The notes below the pieces were generated by a model that saw only the letters and a program-made list of their open reading frames with translations, did no database searches and was not told the DNA's origin. Source: Lachnospiraceae bacterium KGMB03038 (GTDB lineage Bacteria; Bacillota; Clostridia; Lachnospirales; Lachnospiraceae). Taken from it: DNA of 64,000 bases. Each line of letters begins with the position of its first letter. Position 1 is the stretch's first letter. Location: assembly GCA_007361935.1 (NCBI GenBank), contig CP041667.1, positions 372,001 to 436,000 on the forward strand, written 5' to 3'. The translations under genes and the position numbers were made by a program. Shown here piece by piece: positions 1 to 12,601 of the stretch.

Positions 1-1
1 G

Positions 2-1201
2 ATCGGCATCGGCGTAAAGCCCATGTGGGCGGTGATCATTCCGCTTCTGGGCCAGGCTTGGGGAAATACCTTTGGAACTTTGGCGGCCGGCTGGGATTCT
101 CTTGCTATGTCAGCGGGATTGCAGGCCGGAAGCGGTGAGTATCTGGCGACAGCCCTCTGGGCGGCGGCGTTCCTGTGGTTCTGGGATGTGGTGACCGGAG
201 CTGCGGTGTGCTGGTTCTACGGAAAGGGAAAGGCGGTAAAGAAGGGGCTTCCCGCGGTTATCGTCCTGACCTTGATCCAGGGCGGCGGAGAGTTAGCGCT
301 GACTCAGGTGAATACCACCCTGTCCTGTTTTGTTCCGTCCTGTATCTCCCTGGTAGTGATCATGCTGCTGGGGCGGCTGAAGATGTATAAGGAAGAATGG
401 AGCATCGCGGACAGCGGCATCATGAGGCGGGACTCAGTGGAAGGAGAAAACGACGACGCGCCGGCGGATATGACCTTGATCCAGGCGTTCGTTCCTTACA
501 TCCTTTTGTCCGCTCTGACGCTGATCGTATTGCTGGTAAAACCGGTCAACACATTTTTGGGCCAGTTTACCATAGGCTTCGCCTTCCCGGAGACGGTTAC
601 CGGATATGGCTATGTGAACGAAGCGGTGGAGAGTTATTCTCCGCTTGCGCCCTTTACCCATGCAAGCATGTTCCTTTTCATTGCGGCGATCATAGGAATC
701 CTCTATTATAAGAGTCACGGATGGATCAAAGAAGGCGGTGTAAAGCGTGTGTTCATAAAATCCGTTTCTATGACTATGCCGTCCGGCATCGCGGTGATCG
801 GGCTGGTCATCATGTCTATGATCATGAGCGGAACAGGACAGACGGTGGTGCTTTCAGACGGTATCGCGGGTGTGCTTGGAAAAGCATATGTGGTGCTGGC
901 TCCATTTGTAGGACTTCTTGGAACCTTTATGACAGGAAGCAATATGAGCTCCAATATTCTCTTTGGCGACTTCCAAATGACCACAGCCAATCTTCTGTCT
1001 GTCAACAGTTCCGCGATTCTGGGAGCACAGACGGCTGGCGGCGCTATCGGCGCGGCGGTAAGCCCCAGCAAGATCATCCTTGGGACGACGACGGCAGGCA
1101 TCTTGGGCAGAGAAGGAGAAGTCATGAAAAAATTGCTTTCGATCACAGTTCCGGCAACGATCCTCATCGGCGCCGTTACCTTCCTGCTGATCTGCTTATA
1201 A
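2..1201 (+). CDS. Lactate permease (LctP) family transporter, 5' end outside the window
   Basis: The reading frame is open from base 2, so the N-terminus lies to the left and the ATG at 23 is internal. About 399 residues are visible, forming many hydrophobic membrane segments. The part around nt 915-1120 (LLGTFMTGSNMSSNILFGD, then SPSKIILGTTTAGILGREG) resembles the conserved C-terminal half of LctP-family symporters, which bring lactate or glycolate into the cell with protons. The substrate cannot be read from the sequence. A short membrane protein and an M20 amidohydrolase follow in the same direction with small gaps, so the natural substrate may be a ureide, carbamoyl or 2-hydroxy acid rather than lactate; that is inference. 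Confidence 0.82.
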   Translation: MGIGVKPMWAVIIPLLGQAWGNTFGTLAAGWDSLAMSAGLQAGSGEYLATALWAAAFLWFWDVVTGAAVCWFYGKGKAVKKGLPAVIVLTLIQGGGELALTQVNTTLSCFVPSCISLVVIMLLGRLKMYKEEWSIADSGIMRRDSVEGENDDAPADMTLIQAFVPYILLSALTLIVLLVKPVNTFLGQFTIGFAFPETVTGYGYVNEAVESYSPLAPFTHASMFLFIAAIIGILYYKSHGWIKEGGVKRVFIKSVSMTMPSGIAVIGLVIMSMIMSGTGQTVVLSDGIAGVLGKAYVVLAPFVGLLGTFMTGSNMSSNILFGDFQMTTANLLSVNSSAILGAQTAGGAIGAAVSPSKIILGTTTAGILGREGEVMKKLLSITVPATILIGAVTFLLICL

Positions 1202-1226
1202 AGGGAAAATGGAGGTGTGGCATAAG

Positions 1227-1427
1227 ATGGAAAAGAATAGTTTTTTTAAGACAAAAGAAGGCGGGCTGACCATTGCGTTTCTTGCAATTATGGCGGCGTT
1301 TGGTATAATTATGGTAGGGCTTAACGCATCGAATGATGTGATATGTATGATCGGTTTTTTAGTGATTGTCGCAGCAATGCTGTATTCTCCATTTAAGGTC
1401 TATATCCTGGACCGGAGAAAGAAGTAA
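1227..1427 (+). CDS. Small two-helix membrane protein, function unknown
   Basis: A 66-residue protein with two hydrophobic segments (about residues 14-33 and 38-55) and a basic C-terminus ending RRKK, which suggests both ends are in the cytoplasm. The start at 1227 is chosen because GGAGGTG at 1211-1217 sits about 9 bases before it; the in-frame ATG at 1209 overlaps that site. The gene lies 25 bases behind the LctP-family permease and 36 bases before the amidohydrolase, so it is probably an accessory subunit or small partner of the transporter. No family is recognised. Confidence 0.65.
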   Translation: MEKNSFFKTKEGGLTIAFLAIMAAFGIIMVGLNASNDVICMIGFLVIVAAMLYSPFKVYILDRRKK

Positions 1428-1463
1428 TCAACAGACCTATAAAGATCAAAGGAGGAAAAAACA

Positions 1464-2705
1464 ATGGGTGTTGAAGAGATTACGGGAAGAATTGCGAGAG
1501 ATTTGGAGCATTTGAAGAGCTTTACAGCGACTCCGGGAAATGGGTGTACCAGGCTTCCATTTACCAAAGAGGCGAGAGAAGCGGTCAACTACTTGAAAGA
1601 GATCATGGAAGAGGCGGGACTCGAAGTGAGAGAAGACGCGGCCGGCAATGTGATCGGCGTCCTGAAAGGAGAAGACTCCTCTAAGCCCTGTGTGATGATG
1701 GGATCTCACTATGATTCTGTGGTAAACGGCGGAGATTTCGATGGGATCGCGGGAGTGGTCTGCGCCATCGAGACAGCCAGGCTGCTGAAAGAAAAAGGAA
1801 TTGCTCCCAAGCGGGATTTTGTTGTGGTAGGTTTCTGCGATGAAGAAGGTATGCGCTTTGGAACCGGCTACTTTGGATCTGGCGCGATGCTGGGCCACAG
1901 AGATGTAGAATATTGTAAGAAATTCAAAGATACGGATGGAATCTCCATCTATGACGCTATGAAAGGCTATGGTCTGGATCCGGAGAAAGTAACAGACGCG
2001 AAATGGCCAGACGGATCTATCGGATATTTCCTGGAGGCCCATATCGAGCAGGGACCGGTCCTGGATGCGGAAAATATCGAGATCGGGCTGGTTGACTGTA
2101 TCGTGGGAATCCAGAGATATATGGTGACCGTTCACGGAAGAGCGGACCATGCGGGAACGACACCTATGGATATGCGAATGGACGCGGTAGACGCGGCGAC
2201 AAAAGTCATTTCCAAGATTCCGGACTGGGCGAGGGAGAAGGCCGACGGCACAGTCGCTACCACAGGCTACATCAATACCGTTCCGGGCGGTATGAATATT
2301 GTGGCGGAAAAGGTGGAATTTACCGTGGATATCCGCTCTAAGAATAACGACAACATTAATGATATCGCCAACCGGATGCGCGCGGCGCTGGATCGGGAAG
2401 TCAAAGAAATGGGCGGCAGCTATGAGATTGATACCAAACTGGTGATCACTCCGGTCAATCTGTCCCAGGATATGCTGAAGATCATGGAAGAGGGCTGCAA
2501 GGAGCACGGATACAGCTATAAGTATCTGCCAAGCGGAGCCGGACACGATGCTTTGGAGATCGGACAGGTGCTTCCCACAGTTATGCTTTTTGTGCCAAGC
2601 AAAGAGGGCAGAAGCCATTGCCCGGTAGAATTTACCAAGTACAGTGATTTCGCGAAAGCGGCCACGATCATGGAAGAACTTGCGGAGAAACTCTTAAGCG
2701 AGTAG
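1464..2705 (+). CDS. M20-family N-carbamoyl-L-amino acid hydrolase / allantoate amidohydrolase
   Basis: A 413-residue zinc-dependent amidohydrolase of the hydantoinase/carbamoylase branch of M20 peptidases, near the usual family length. Metal-site motifs are in place: GSHYDSV (His about 82), GGDFDG (Asp 91/93) and DEEGMRF (Glu 127/128), then HIEQGPVL and the dimerisation part with RADHAGTTPMD. These enzymes cleave a carbamoyl or ureido C-N bond in the cytosol. Whether this one acts on N-carbamoyl amino acids or on allantoate cannot be decided by eye. SD AAAGGAGG lies just before the ATG. It sits between the transporter genes and the regulator at 2762, which suggests one catabolic operon. Confidence 0.85.
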   Translation: MGVEEITGRIARDLEHLKSFTATPGNGCTRLPFTKEAREAVNYLKEIMEEAGLEVREDAAGNVIGVLKGEDSSKPCVMMGSHYDSVVNGGDFDGIAGVVCAIETARLLKEKGIAPKRDFVVVGFCDEEGMRFGTGYFGSGAMLGHRDVEYCKKFKDTDGISIYDAMKGYGLDPEKVTDAKWPDGSIGYFLEAHIEQGPVLDAENIEIGLVDCIVGIQRYMVTVHGRADHAGTTPMDMRMDAVDAATKVISKIPDWAREKADGTVATTGYINTVPGGMNIVAEKVEFTVDIRSKNNDNINDIANRMRAALDREVKEMGGSYEIDTKLVITPVNLSQDMLKIMEEGCKEHGYSYKYLPSGAGHDALEIGQVLPTVMLFVPSKEGRSHCPVEFTKYSDFAKAATIMEELAEKLLSE

Positions 2706-2761
2706 GAGAAAAGACCTGCGGGAAATGAAAGAAGCATGGAAGGGCAAAAGAGAGGTTTGTT

Positions 2762-3766
2762 ATGACGGTTGAGAAGATGAGCCCCACATATAAGAAAGAT
2801 AATATCCGGCTGCTGAGACGTTATCTTGGATTGACTCAGAAAGAGTTTATCAGCCAATTTCTGTCCAGCGAGGATGGAAAAGAAAGCATGAGCATCGCTA
2901 CGCTGTCGAATCTGGAATCCAAGGGCGGCGCCCGTTTGAGCGAGGTAGTCCTTGCGGTAGCGGAGAATCTGTCGATTGATTCCATGGCTTTCTCCATGCC
3001 GCCGGAAGAATTCGCGGAACAGCTGGAAGTGATCCTGCCGGGAGACGGGGAGTCGGACCAGATCCGCAAAAACGCGGAGAAGAAAGGAAATATCAACCGC
3101 CTGTTATACCGTCTGACTATGTATTTCTCAGAACAGCTTCTGGAGAAAAAGCTGAAAAAAGGTGATAAGATAGAATCCGACCGGGTACTGGCCCAGAAGA
3201 TGGACGTAGGCCGGTCGGCTATCCGCGAAGCCTTGAAGGTACTTGATGTACTCGGAATGATTGATATTCATCCGGGACAAGGTACGTATATCAGCAGCAG
3301 CGAGACCAATTTCTTTATCATCCCGTTGTCCTGGTCCTTGTTCCTGAATGGAAATCAGACAGAGGATATCATTACAGTCCGCAATATCTTGGAGGTAAAG
3401 GCGGCGCAGCTTGCGGCCGCGTGCAGCAGAGATGACAGGCTGGGAAGGCTGTATGACAGTTCCTATAAGATCCACAAGGCGTATATGGAACGGAATTACA
3501 AGGAATTCCTGGACGGCGATCTGGAGTTCCACATCTGCATCGCGGAATGTTCCGGCAATCAGGTGATCTACAGTATGATCCAGACCATCAGCAATCTGAC
3601 CCGGCGTATCAGCGGCAGCGGAATGGTGGACGAGGAACAGCTAAAGGAGATCTACGAGGAACACCAGCGGATCTATGGTTTTATCCTGGCTCACGATTCC
3701 ATCGGAGCCGGGAAGGCGATGCAGGCGCATTTGGATAAGTCTTTGCGCAGGTACAATTATAGGTAG
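2762..3766 (+). CDS. XRE helix-turn-helix fused to a FadR-type (GntR/FCD) regulator
   Basis: A 334-residue regulator with two different DNA-binding modules. Residues about 13-75 (NIRLLRRYLGLTQKEFISQF ... IATLSNLESKGGARLS) look like an XRE/Cro-type helix-turn-helix. Residues about 112-180 (KKGDKIESDRVLAQKMDVGR ... IREALKVLDVLGMID) are a GntR winged helix, and the rest is an FCD ligand domain with DLEFHICIAECSGN and EEHQRI carrying likely metal-ligand residues. FadR-subfamily proteins usually repress a neighbouring catabolic operon and let go on binding a small acid. A terminator follows at 3777. The fusion is unusual; standard FadR-type proteins lack the N-terminal XRE part. Confidence 0.8.
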   Translation: MTVEKMSPTYKKDNIRLLRRYLGLTQKEFISQFLSSEDGKESMSIATLSNLESKGGARLSEVVLAVAENLSIDSMAFSMPPEEFAEQLEVILPGDGESDQIRKNAEKKGNINRLLYRLTMYFSEQLLEKKLKKGDKIESDRVLAQKMDVGRSAIREALKVLDVLGMIDIHPGQGTYISSSETNFFIIPLSWSLFLNGNQTEDIITVRNILEVKAAQLAAACSRDDRLGRLYDSSYKIHKAYMERNYKEFLDGDLEFHICIAECSGNQVIYSMIQTISNLTRRISGSGMVDEEQLKEIYEEHQRIYGFILAHDSIGAGKAMQAHLDKSLRRYNYR

Positions 3767-3776
3767 AAAATAGAGA

Positions 3777-3809
3777 ACAGGCTGGCTGGAAATGGCCAGT
3801 CTGTTTTTT
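3777..3809 (+). terminator. Rho-independent terminator after the XRE-GntR regulator
   Basis: ACAGGCTGGC pairs with GGCCAGTCTGT (one G-U pair) and is followed by a run of six T. It separates the catabolic locus from rpoB. Confidence 0.8.
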
Positions 3810-3863
3810 AAGGCTTTAGTAGCGAGCATCTGAGAATTTCTCTCAAATTTCCTTGAAAAGTTG

Positions 3864-3893
3864 TTGACAAGCTAAAAAGTTTTGTGCTATATT
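3864..3893 (+). promoter_or_regulatory. Sigma-A promoter for rpoBC with extended -10
   Basis: TTGACA at 3864-3869 and TATATT at 3888-3893 are 18 bases apart, and TG at 3885-3886 gives an extended -10. It lies about 140 bases before the rpoB ATG, leaving a fairly long leader. A second TTGACA at 3946 has no convincing -10. Confidence 0.7.
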
Positions 3894-4032
3894 TAAAAAT
3901 GCACTATTGTGGAAAGCTATGCCATATTGTTGCGAAAAAAACTGCTTGACAAAGCCGTTTTCAATGAGTTTGCAATGTTTTTGGGGCATTGACGCAGCCC
4001 ACAAAAAAATAAATGAGGAGTGAAACGTCAAT

Positions 4033-7902
<3,870 letters not shown>

Positions 7903-7916
7903 GAAGGGGTGCCAGT

Positions 7917-10900
7917 ATGCCAGAAAATAACAGGGAACAAACGTATCAGCCAATGACCTTTGACGCGATCAAGATCGGTTTGGCATCACCTGAGAAGATT
8001 TTGGAGTGGTCCAGAGGAGAGGTTACAAAACCGGAGACCATTAACTATAGGACCTTGAAACCAGAGAAAGACGGTCTGTTCTGCGAGCGTATCTTTGGAC
8101 CCAGCAAAGACTGGGAGTGCCACTGCGGAAAGTACAAGAAGATCCGCTATAAAGGCGTAGTCTGCGACCGATGCGGCGTAGAGGTGACCAAATCCAGCGT
8201 GCGCCGGGAACGGATGGGGCATATTGCCCTTGCGGCTCCGGTGTCACATATCTGGTACTTTAAGGGAATTCCAAGCCGTATGGGACTGATCCTGGATCTT
8301 TCCCCAAGAACCTTGGAGAAGGTGCTGTACTTTGCCTCTTATATCGTACTGGATAAAGGAGAGACAGACCTTCAGTATAAGCAGGTCCTGTCAGAGCAGG
8401 AATACCAGGAAGCAAGAGAGAGCTGGGGCGGCGCTTTCCGTGTGGGAATGGGCGCTGAGGCCATCCAGGAGCTTTTGCGGGCCATTGACCTGGATAAAGA
8501 ATACACAGAATTGCAGGAAGGCTTAAAAGGCGCTACTGGCCAGAAACGTGCCCGTATCGTGAAACGTCTGGAAGTAGTGGAAGCTTTCCGTGAGTCCGGC
8601 AACAAACCGGAGTGGATGATCATGACCAATATCCCGGTCATCCCGCCGGATCTGCGGCCCATGGTACAGTTGGACGGCGGACGTTTCGCCACCAGCGACT
8701 TAAATGACCTGTACCGTCGGATCATCAACCGCAATAACCGTCTGAAACGCCTGCTGGAGCTGGGCGCGCCGGACATTATCGTAAGAAATGAGAAGAGAAT
8801 GCTTCAGGAGGCGGTAGACGCTCTGATCGACAACGGCCGTCGGGGCCGTCCGGTCACTGGCCCAGGAAACCGGGCGCTGAAGTCTCTTTCCGACATGCTG
8901 AAGGGAAAATCCGGACGTTTCCGTCAGAACCTGCTTGGAAAACGTGTGGATTATTCCGGACGTTCTGTTATCGTGGTAGGACCGGAGCTGAAGATCTATC
9001 AGTGCGGTCTGCCTAAAGAGATGGCGATCGAGCTGTTCAAGCCCTTCGTTATGAAAGAGCTGGTACAGAATGGAACCGCTCACAATATCAAAAACGCTAA
9101 GAAGATGGTAGAAAGACTTCAGCCAGAGGTATGGGATGTGCTGGAGGAAGTGATCAAGGAGCACCCGGTTATGCTGAACCGTGCCCCTACGCTGCATCGT
9201 CTGGGTATCCAAGCGTTTGAGCCGATTCTGGTAGAGGGTAAGGCGATCAAGCTGCATCCGCTGGTATGTACAGCGTACAACGCAGACTTTGACGGAGACC
9301 AGATGGCGGTGCATCTGCCGCTGTCCGTAGAAGCCCAGGCAGAATGCCGGTTCCTTCTGCTGTCTCCGAATAACCTGCTGAAACCTTCTGACGGAGGTCC
9401 GGTGGCAGTTCCGTCACAGGACATGGTACTGGGAATCTATTATCTGACCCAGGAGCGTCCGGGAGCGCTGGGAGAAGGAAAATCCTTCCGCAACGTAAAT
9501 GAAGCGATCTTAGCCTATGAGAACGGAGCTTTGACACTGCACTCCAGGATCAAAGTAAGAGTGACCAAGACCATGGCGGATGGAACAGAGAAATCTGCGA
9601 TCATCGAGTCTACCTTGGGAAGATTCCTCTTTAACGAGATCATTCCTCAGGATCTTGGATTTGTAGACCGTGAGGTAGAAGGAAATGAACTGCTTCTGGA
9701 AGTAGACTTCCATGTAGGAAAGAAACAGCTGAAGCAGATCCTGGAAAAGGTCATCAACACGCATGGTTCCACAGCTACGGCGGAAGTGCTGGATGCGGTG
9801 AAATCCATCGGTTACAAATATTCTACGAGAGCTGCTATGACGGTATCCATTTCTGATATGACGGTGCCGCCGCAGAAACCGGAGATGATCCAGAAGGCTC
9901 AGGATACGGTAGACCGGATCACCAAGAACTATAAGCGTGGTCTGATCACAGAAGAAGAGCGTTACAAAGAAGTGGTAGAGACCTGGAAAGCAACAGACGA
10001 TGCTTTGACAGAAGCGCTGCTTACCGGACTTGACAAATACAACAATATTTATATGATGGCGGACTCCGGAGCCCGTGGTTCCGACAAGCAGATCAAACAG
10101 TTGGCGGGTATGCGCGGACTGATGGCAGATACCACAGGACGTACCATTGAGCTGCCGATCAAGTCCAACTTCCGTGAAGGTCTGGACGTACTGGAATACT
10201 TCATGTCTGCCCACGGAGCCAGAAAGGGACTTTCCGATACGGCTCTTCGTACCGCCGACTCCGGTTATCTGACAAGACGTCTGGTAGACGTTTCTCAGGA
10301 GCTGATCATCCATGAGAGAGACTGTGTGGAGAAGGGCGAAGAGATTCCGGGTATGTATGTGAAAGCGTTCCTGGATGGAAACGAAGAGATCGAAAGCCTG
10401 CAGGAGAGAATCACAGGGCGGTATCTGTGCGAGGATATCAAAGACAAAGACGGCAACGTATTGGTAAAAGCCAACCATATGGTAACACCAAGACGCGCGG
10501 AACTGATCATGAAGAAAGGCGTGGATGAAAACGGCGAGCCATTAAAGAAGATCAAGATCCGTACCATCCTGACCTGCCGTTCCCACAATGGAATCTGCGC
10601 AAAGTGTTATGGCGCCAACATGGCTACCGGAGAACCGGTGCAGGTTGGTGAGGCGGTTGGAATCATTGCCGCCCAGTCCATTGGCGAGCCCGGGACTCAG
10701 CTTACCATGCGTACCTTCCATACCGGCGGCGTGGCAGGAGACGATATCACACAGGGTCTTCCCCGTGTAGAAGAGCTGTTTGAGGCGAGAAAGCCGAAAG
10801 GTCTGGCGATTATCACAGAATTCGCCGGCACGGCTACGATCAATGATACAAAGAAAAAGCGCGAGGTCATTGTTACTAACGAAGAGACGGGAGAGACCAA

Positions 10901-11618
10901 AGCGTACCTGATCCCTTACGGATCTCGGATCAAAGTGACGGACGGCGCCCAGCTTGAGGCCGGCGACGAGCTGACCGAAGGAAGCGTCAATCCGCATGAT
11001 ATCCTGAAGATCAAGGGCTTGAGGGCAGTACAGGATTACATGCTTCAGGAAGTACAGCGTGTATATCGTCTCCAGGGTGTAGACATCAATGACAAGCACA
11101 TTGAGGTTATCGTACGGCAGATGCTGAAGAAAGTCCGTATTGAGGATGCGGGAGATTCTGAATTCCTGCCGGGAACCAATGTTGATATCCTGGAATTCGA
11201 GGACATGAATAAGAAATTGGAGGAAGAAGGGAAAGAACCAGCCACAGGCGAGCAGATCATGCTTGGTATCACCAAGGCTTCTCTTGCAACCAATTCCTTC
11301 CTGTCGGCGGCATCCTTCCAGGAAACCACTAAGGTCTTAACAGAAGCGGCGATCAAAGGGAAAATTGATCCGCTGGTAGGCCTGAAGGAAAATGTAATCA
11401 TCGGAAAGCACATTCCAGCCGGAACTGGTATGAGAAAATACCAAGACATCCGTCTGGAAAGCGAGGAATCACTGAACAATGAGGAAGCTTATTTGGATCT
11501 GGAAAGCGATTATGAGGATGCAGAGATCGCGATGACAGATCTGGAGGATAATCTTCAGGAAAGTGTTCCGGAGACGGAACAGGCGTTGGAGGATTCGCCG
11601 GAGTTGGTTGAGAGCTAA
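7917..11618 (+). CDS. rpoC: DNA-directed RNA polymerase beta' subunit
   Basis: A 1233-residue RpoC. The N-terminal zinc site has Cys68, Cys70, Cys83 and Cys86 (CHCGKY ... CDRCGVEV). The catalytic magnesium-binding loop NADFDGD is residues 455-461, with all three Asp present. The second zinc site uses TCRSHNGICAKCYG near residue 887 and an upstream Cys near 838. The trigger-loop region and GEPGTQLTMRTFHTGG are intact. SD AGGAAGGGG lies before the ATG, 14 bases behind rpoB. Downstream there is a hairpin at 11707 and no rpsL/rpsG/fusA cluster. Confidence 0.98.
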   Translation: MPENNREQTYQPMTFDAIKIGLASPEKILEWSRGEVTKPETINYRTLKPEKDGLFCERIFGPSKDWECHCGKYKKIRYKGVVCDRCGVEVTKSSVRRERMGHIALAAPVSHIWYFKGIPSRMGLILDLSPRTLEKVLYFASYIVLDKGETDLQYKQVLSEQEYQEARESWGGAFRVGMGAEAIQELLRAIDLDKEYTELQEGLKGATGQKRARIVKRLEVVEAFRESGNKPEWMIMTNIPVIPPDLRPMVQLDGGRFATSDLNDLYRRIINRNNRLKRLLELGAPDIIVRNEKRMLQEAVDALIDNGRRGRPVTGPGNRALKSLSDMLKGKSGRFRQNLLGKRVDYSGRSVIVVGPELKIYQCGLPKEMAIELFKPFVMKELVQNGTAHNIKNAKKMVERLQPEVWDVLEEVIKEHPVMLNRAPTLHRLGIQAFEPILVEGKAIKLHPLVCTAYNADFDGDQMAVHLPLSVEAQAECRFLLLSPNNLLKPSDGGPVAVPSQDMVLGIYYLTQERPGALGEGKSFRNVNEAILAYENGALTLHSRIKVRVTKTMADGTEKSAIIESTLGRFLFNEIIPQDLGFVDREVEGNELLLEVDFHVGKKQLKQILEKVINTHGSTATAEVLDAVKSIGYKYSTRAAMTVSISDMTVPPQKPEMIQKAQDTVDRITKNYKRGLITEEERYKEVVETWKATDDALTEALLTGLDKYNNIYMMADSGARGSDKQIKQLAGMRGLMADTTGRTIELPIKSNFREGLDVLEYFMSAHGARKGLSDTALRTADSGYLTRRLVDVSQELIIHERDCVEKGEEIPGMYVKAFLDGNEEIESLQERITGRYLCEDIKDKDGNVLVKANHMVTPRRAELIMKKGVDENGEPLKKIKIRTILTCRSHNGICAKCYGANMATGEPVQVGEAVGIIAAQSIGEPGTQLTMRTFHTGGVAGDDITQGLPRVEELFEARKPKGLAIITEFAGTATINDTKKKREVIVTNEETGETKAYLIPYGSRIKVTDGAQLEAGDELTEGSVNPHDILKIKGLRAVQDYMLQEVQRVYRLQGVDINDKHIEVIVRQMLKKVRIEDAGDSEFLPGTNVDILEFEDMNKKLEEEGKEPATGEQIMLGITKASLATNSFLSAASFQETTKVLTEAAIKGKIDPLVGLKENVIIGKHIPAGTGMRKYQDIRLESEESLNNEEAYLDLESDYEDAEIAMTDLEDNLQESVPETEQALEDSPELVES

Positions 11619-11706
11619 ACAGACACGGCCGCTGCTATACTGGAGAGAGACGGCATAGCAATAAAGAATAAGAAAATATAAAAGGTTAGAACACAGTGAT
11701 AAGAAG

Positions 11707-11740
11707 CAGCTTCATGATCTTAAAGATCATGGAGCTGTTT
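11707..11740 (+). terminator. Hairpin, probable terminator of rpoBC
   Basis: CAGCTTCATGATCTT pairs with AAGATCATGGAGCTG (one mismatch or wobble) with almost no loop, followed by only three T. The strong stem suggests termination, but the weak T run leaves read-through possible. Confidence 0.6.
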
Positions 11741-11783
11741 CCATTTCGGCTGTGAAAATTTATAGAAAAAATTTTAATTTTAT

Positions 11784-11812
11784 GAAACTTTTTTGCGGGC
11801 AGCCTTGTCTAA
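11784..11812 (+). promoter_or_regulatory. Possible ECF-sigma promoter before the zinc-ribbon genes
   Basis: GAAACTT at 11784-11790 and GTCTAA at 11807-11812 are separated by 16 bases, the classic spacing of extracytoplasmic-function sigma promoters (family pattern GGAACTT, 16, GTCnAA). It lies 84 bases before the ATG at 11897. The surrounding 11741-11783 is AT-rich and holds nothing else I can assign. No ECF sigma gene is in the core part of the window. Confidence 0.5.
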
Positions 11813-11896
11813 GTAAATGAACAGGGGGATGAAAGAGTCCTGTTGAGAAAATCTAAGAGTCAGACAAGAGAGAAAACTAAAGGAGGATATGAAAAG

Positions 11897-12571
11897 ATGA
11901 AATGTAAGTTTTGCGGACACGAGACAACAGAAGGAGATAAGTTTTGCGGGAACTGCGGAAAACCGGTTGGACCTGCCGCTCCCACACCTCCAATTCAGAG
12001 AAGAAAAGAAACATCCGGCAAAATAGGAAAGAAGGAAAAAATAATTATTCTCGGCGGTGTGATCGGCGTTTTGATTCTGGGGATTATAGTAACGGCTAGT
12101 ATCCATAACCATAATCAGTGGGAGAGGCAGGCGCAGGAACAAGCAAAAAGGGAGAAAGAAACACAGGAATATTATGAAAAGTCATCAGAAGAATACGAAC
12201 AGGCGGAAGCAGAATTCCAGAAAAGAATGCAGTTCCCGGAAAATCAGGAAAGTACAGCGGTCATGAAGGAGCTGCAGGGAACATGGCACTCGATATCTAC
12301 AGATGACGATCGAAGCCTTACTTTTGAAGAAACAAATACATTTTCTGGTTATACAGAGGATAGGGATTACATAAACGGACAGTACAAGATCGATACGGAG
12401 GCGAATATAATCTATCTGATTTTTGAAACCAGAAGCGCCGCTTCTTCTTATGACAATATGGATGAATATATCAATGAAGCCACCGATCAGGTCTATTATG
12501 GATATACTCAGGAGGGAGAACTTATATTGGAGTATGATAATAGGAAGTTTCGTAATCTTGTTGTAAGATAA
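11897..12571 (+). CDS. Zinc-ribbon membrane protein with extracellular lipocalin-like part
   Basis: A 224-residue protein. The N-terminus is a double-CxxC zinc ribbon (CKFCGHE ... FCGNCGKP). A proline and lysine-rich linker leads to one membrane helix (about residues 48-68, IIILGGVIGVLILGIIV), then a charged, coiled-coil-prone stretch and a C-terminal part beginning MKELQGTWHSIST that resembles small lipocalin-like domains which sense or bind ligands. The start at 11897 is chosen for the AAAGGAGGA at 11879-11887; an upstream in-frame TTG at 11843 lacks such a site. The topology puts the zinc ribbon in the cytoplasm. It likely forms an operon with 12602. Function unknown. Confidence 0.7.
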   Translation: MKCKFCGHETTEGDKFCGNCGKPVGPAAPTPPIQRRKETSGKIGKKEKIIILGGVIGVLILGIIVTASIHNHNQWERQAQEQAKREKETQEYYEKSSEEYEQAEAEFQKRMQFPENQESTAVMKELQGTWHSISTDDDRSLTFEETNTFSGYTEDRDYINGQYKIDTEANIIYLIFETRSAASSYDNMDEYINEATDQVYYGYTQEGELILEYDNRKFRNLVVR

Positions 12572-12601
12572 AGAATAGGTGAGAATAAGGAGGAAAGGAA
12601 G

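Noticed and set aside
1446..2618. 390-codon open frame on the minus strand
   Set aside because: It is antisense to the well-supported M20 amidohydrolase, has no ribosome binding site, and its product has no family-like features.
3946..3975. Second promoter for rpoB (TTGACA at 3946)
   Set aside because: No acceptable -10 at 16-18 bases; the pair at 3864/3888 is far better.
9510..10478. 322-codon minus-strand frame inside rpoC
   Set aside because: A shadow frame of a highly conserved gene with no start signal.
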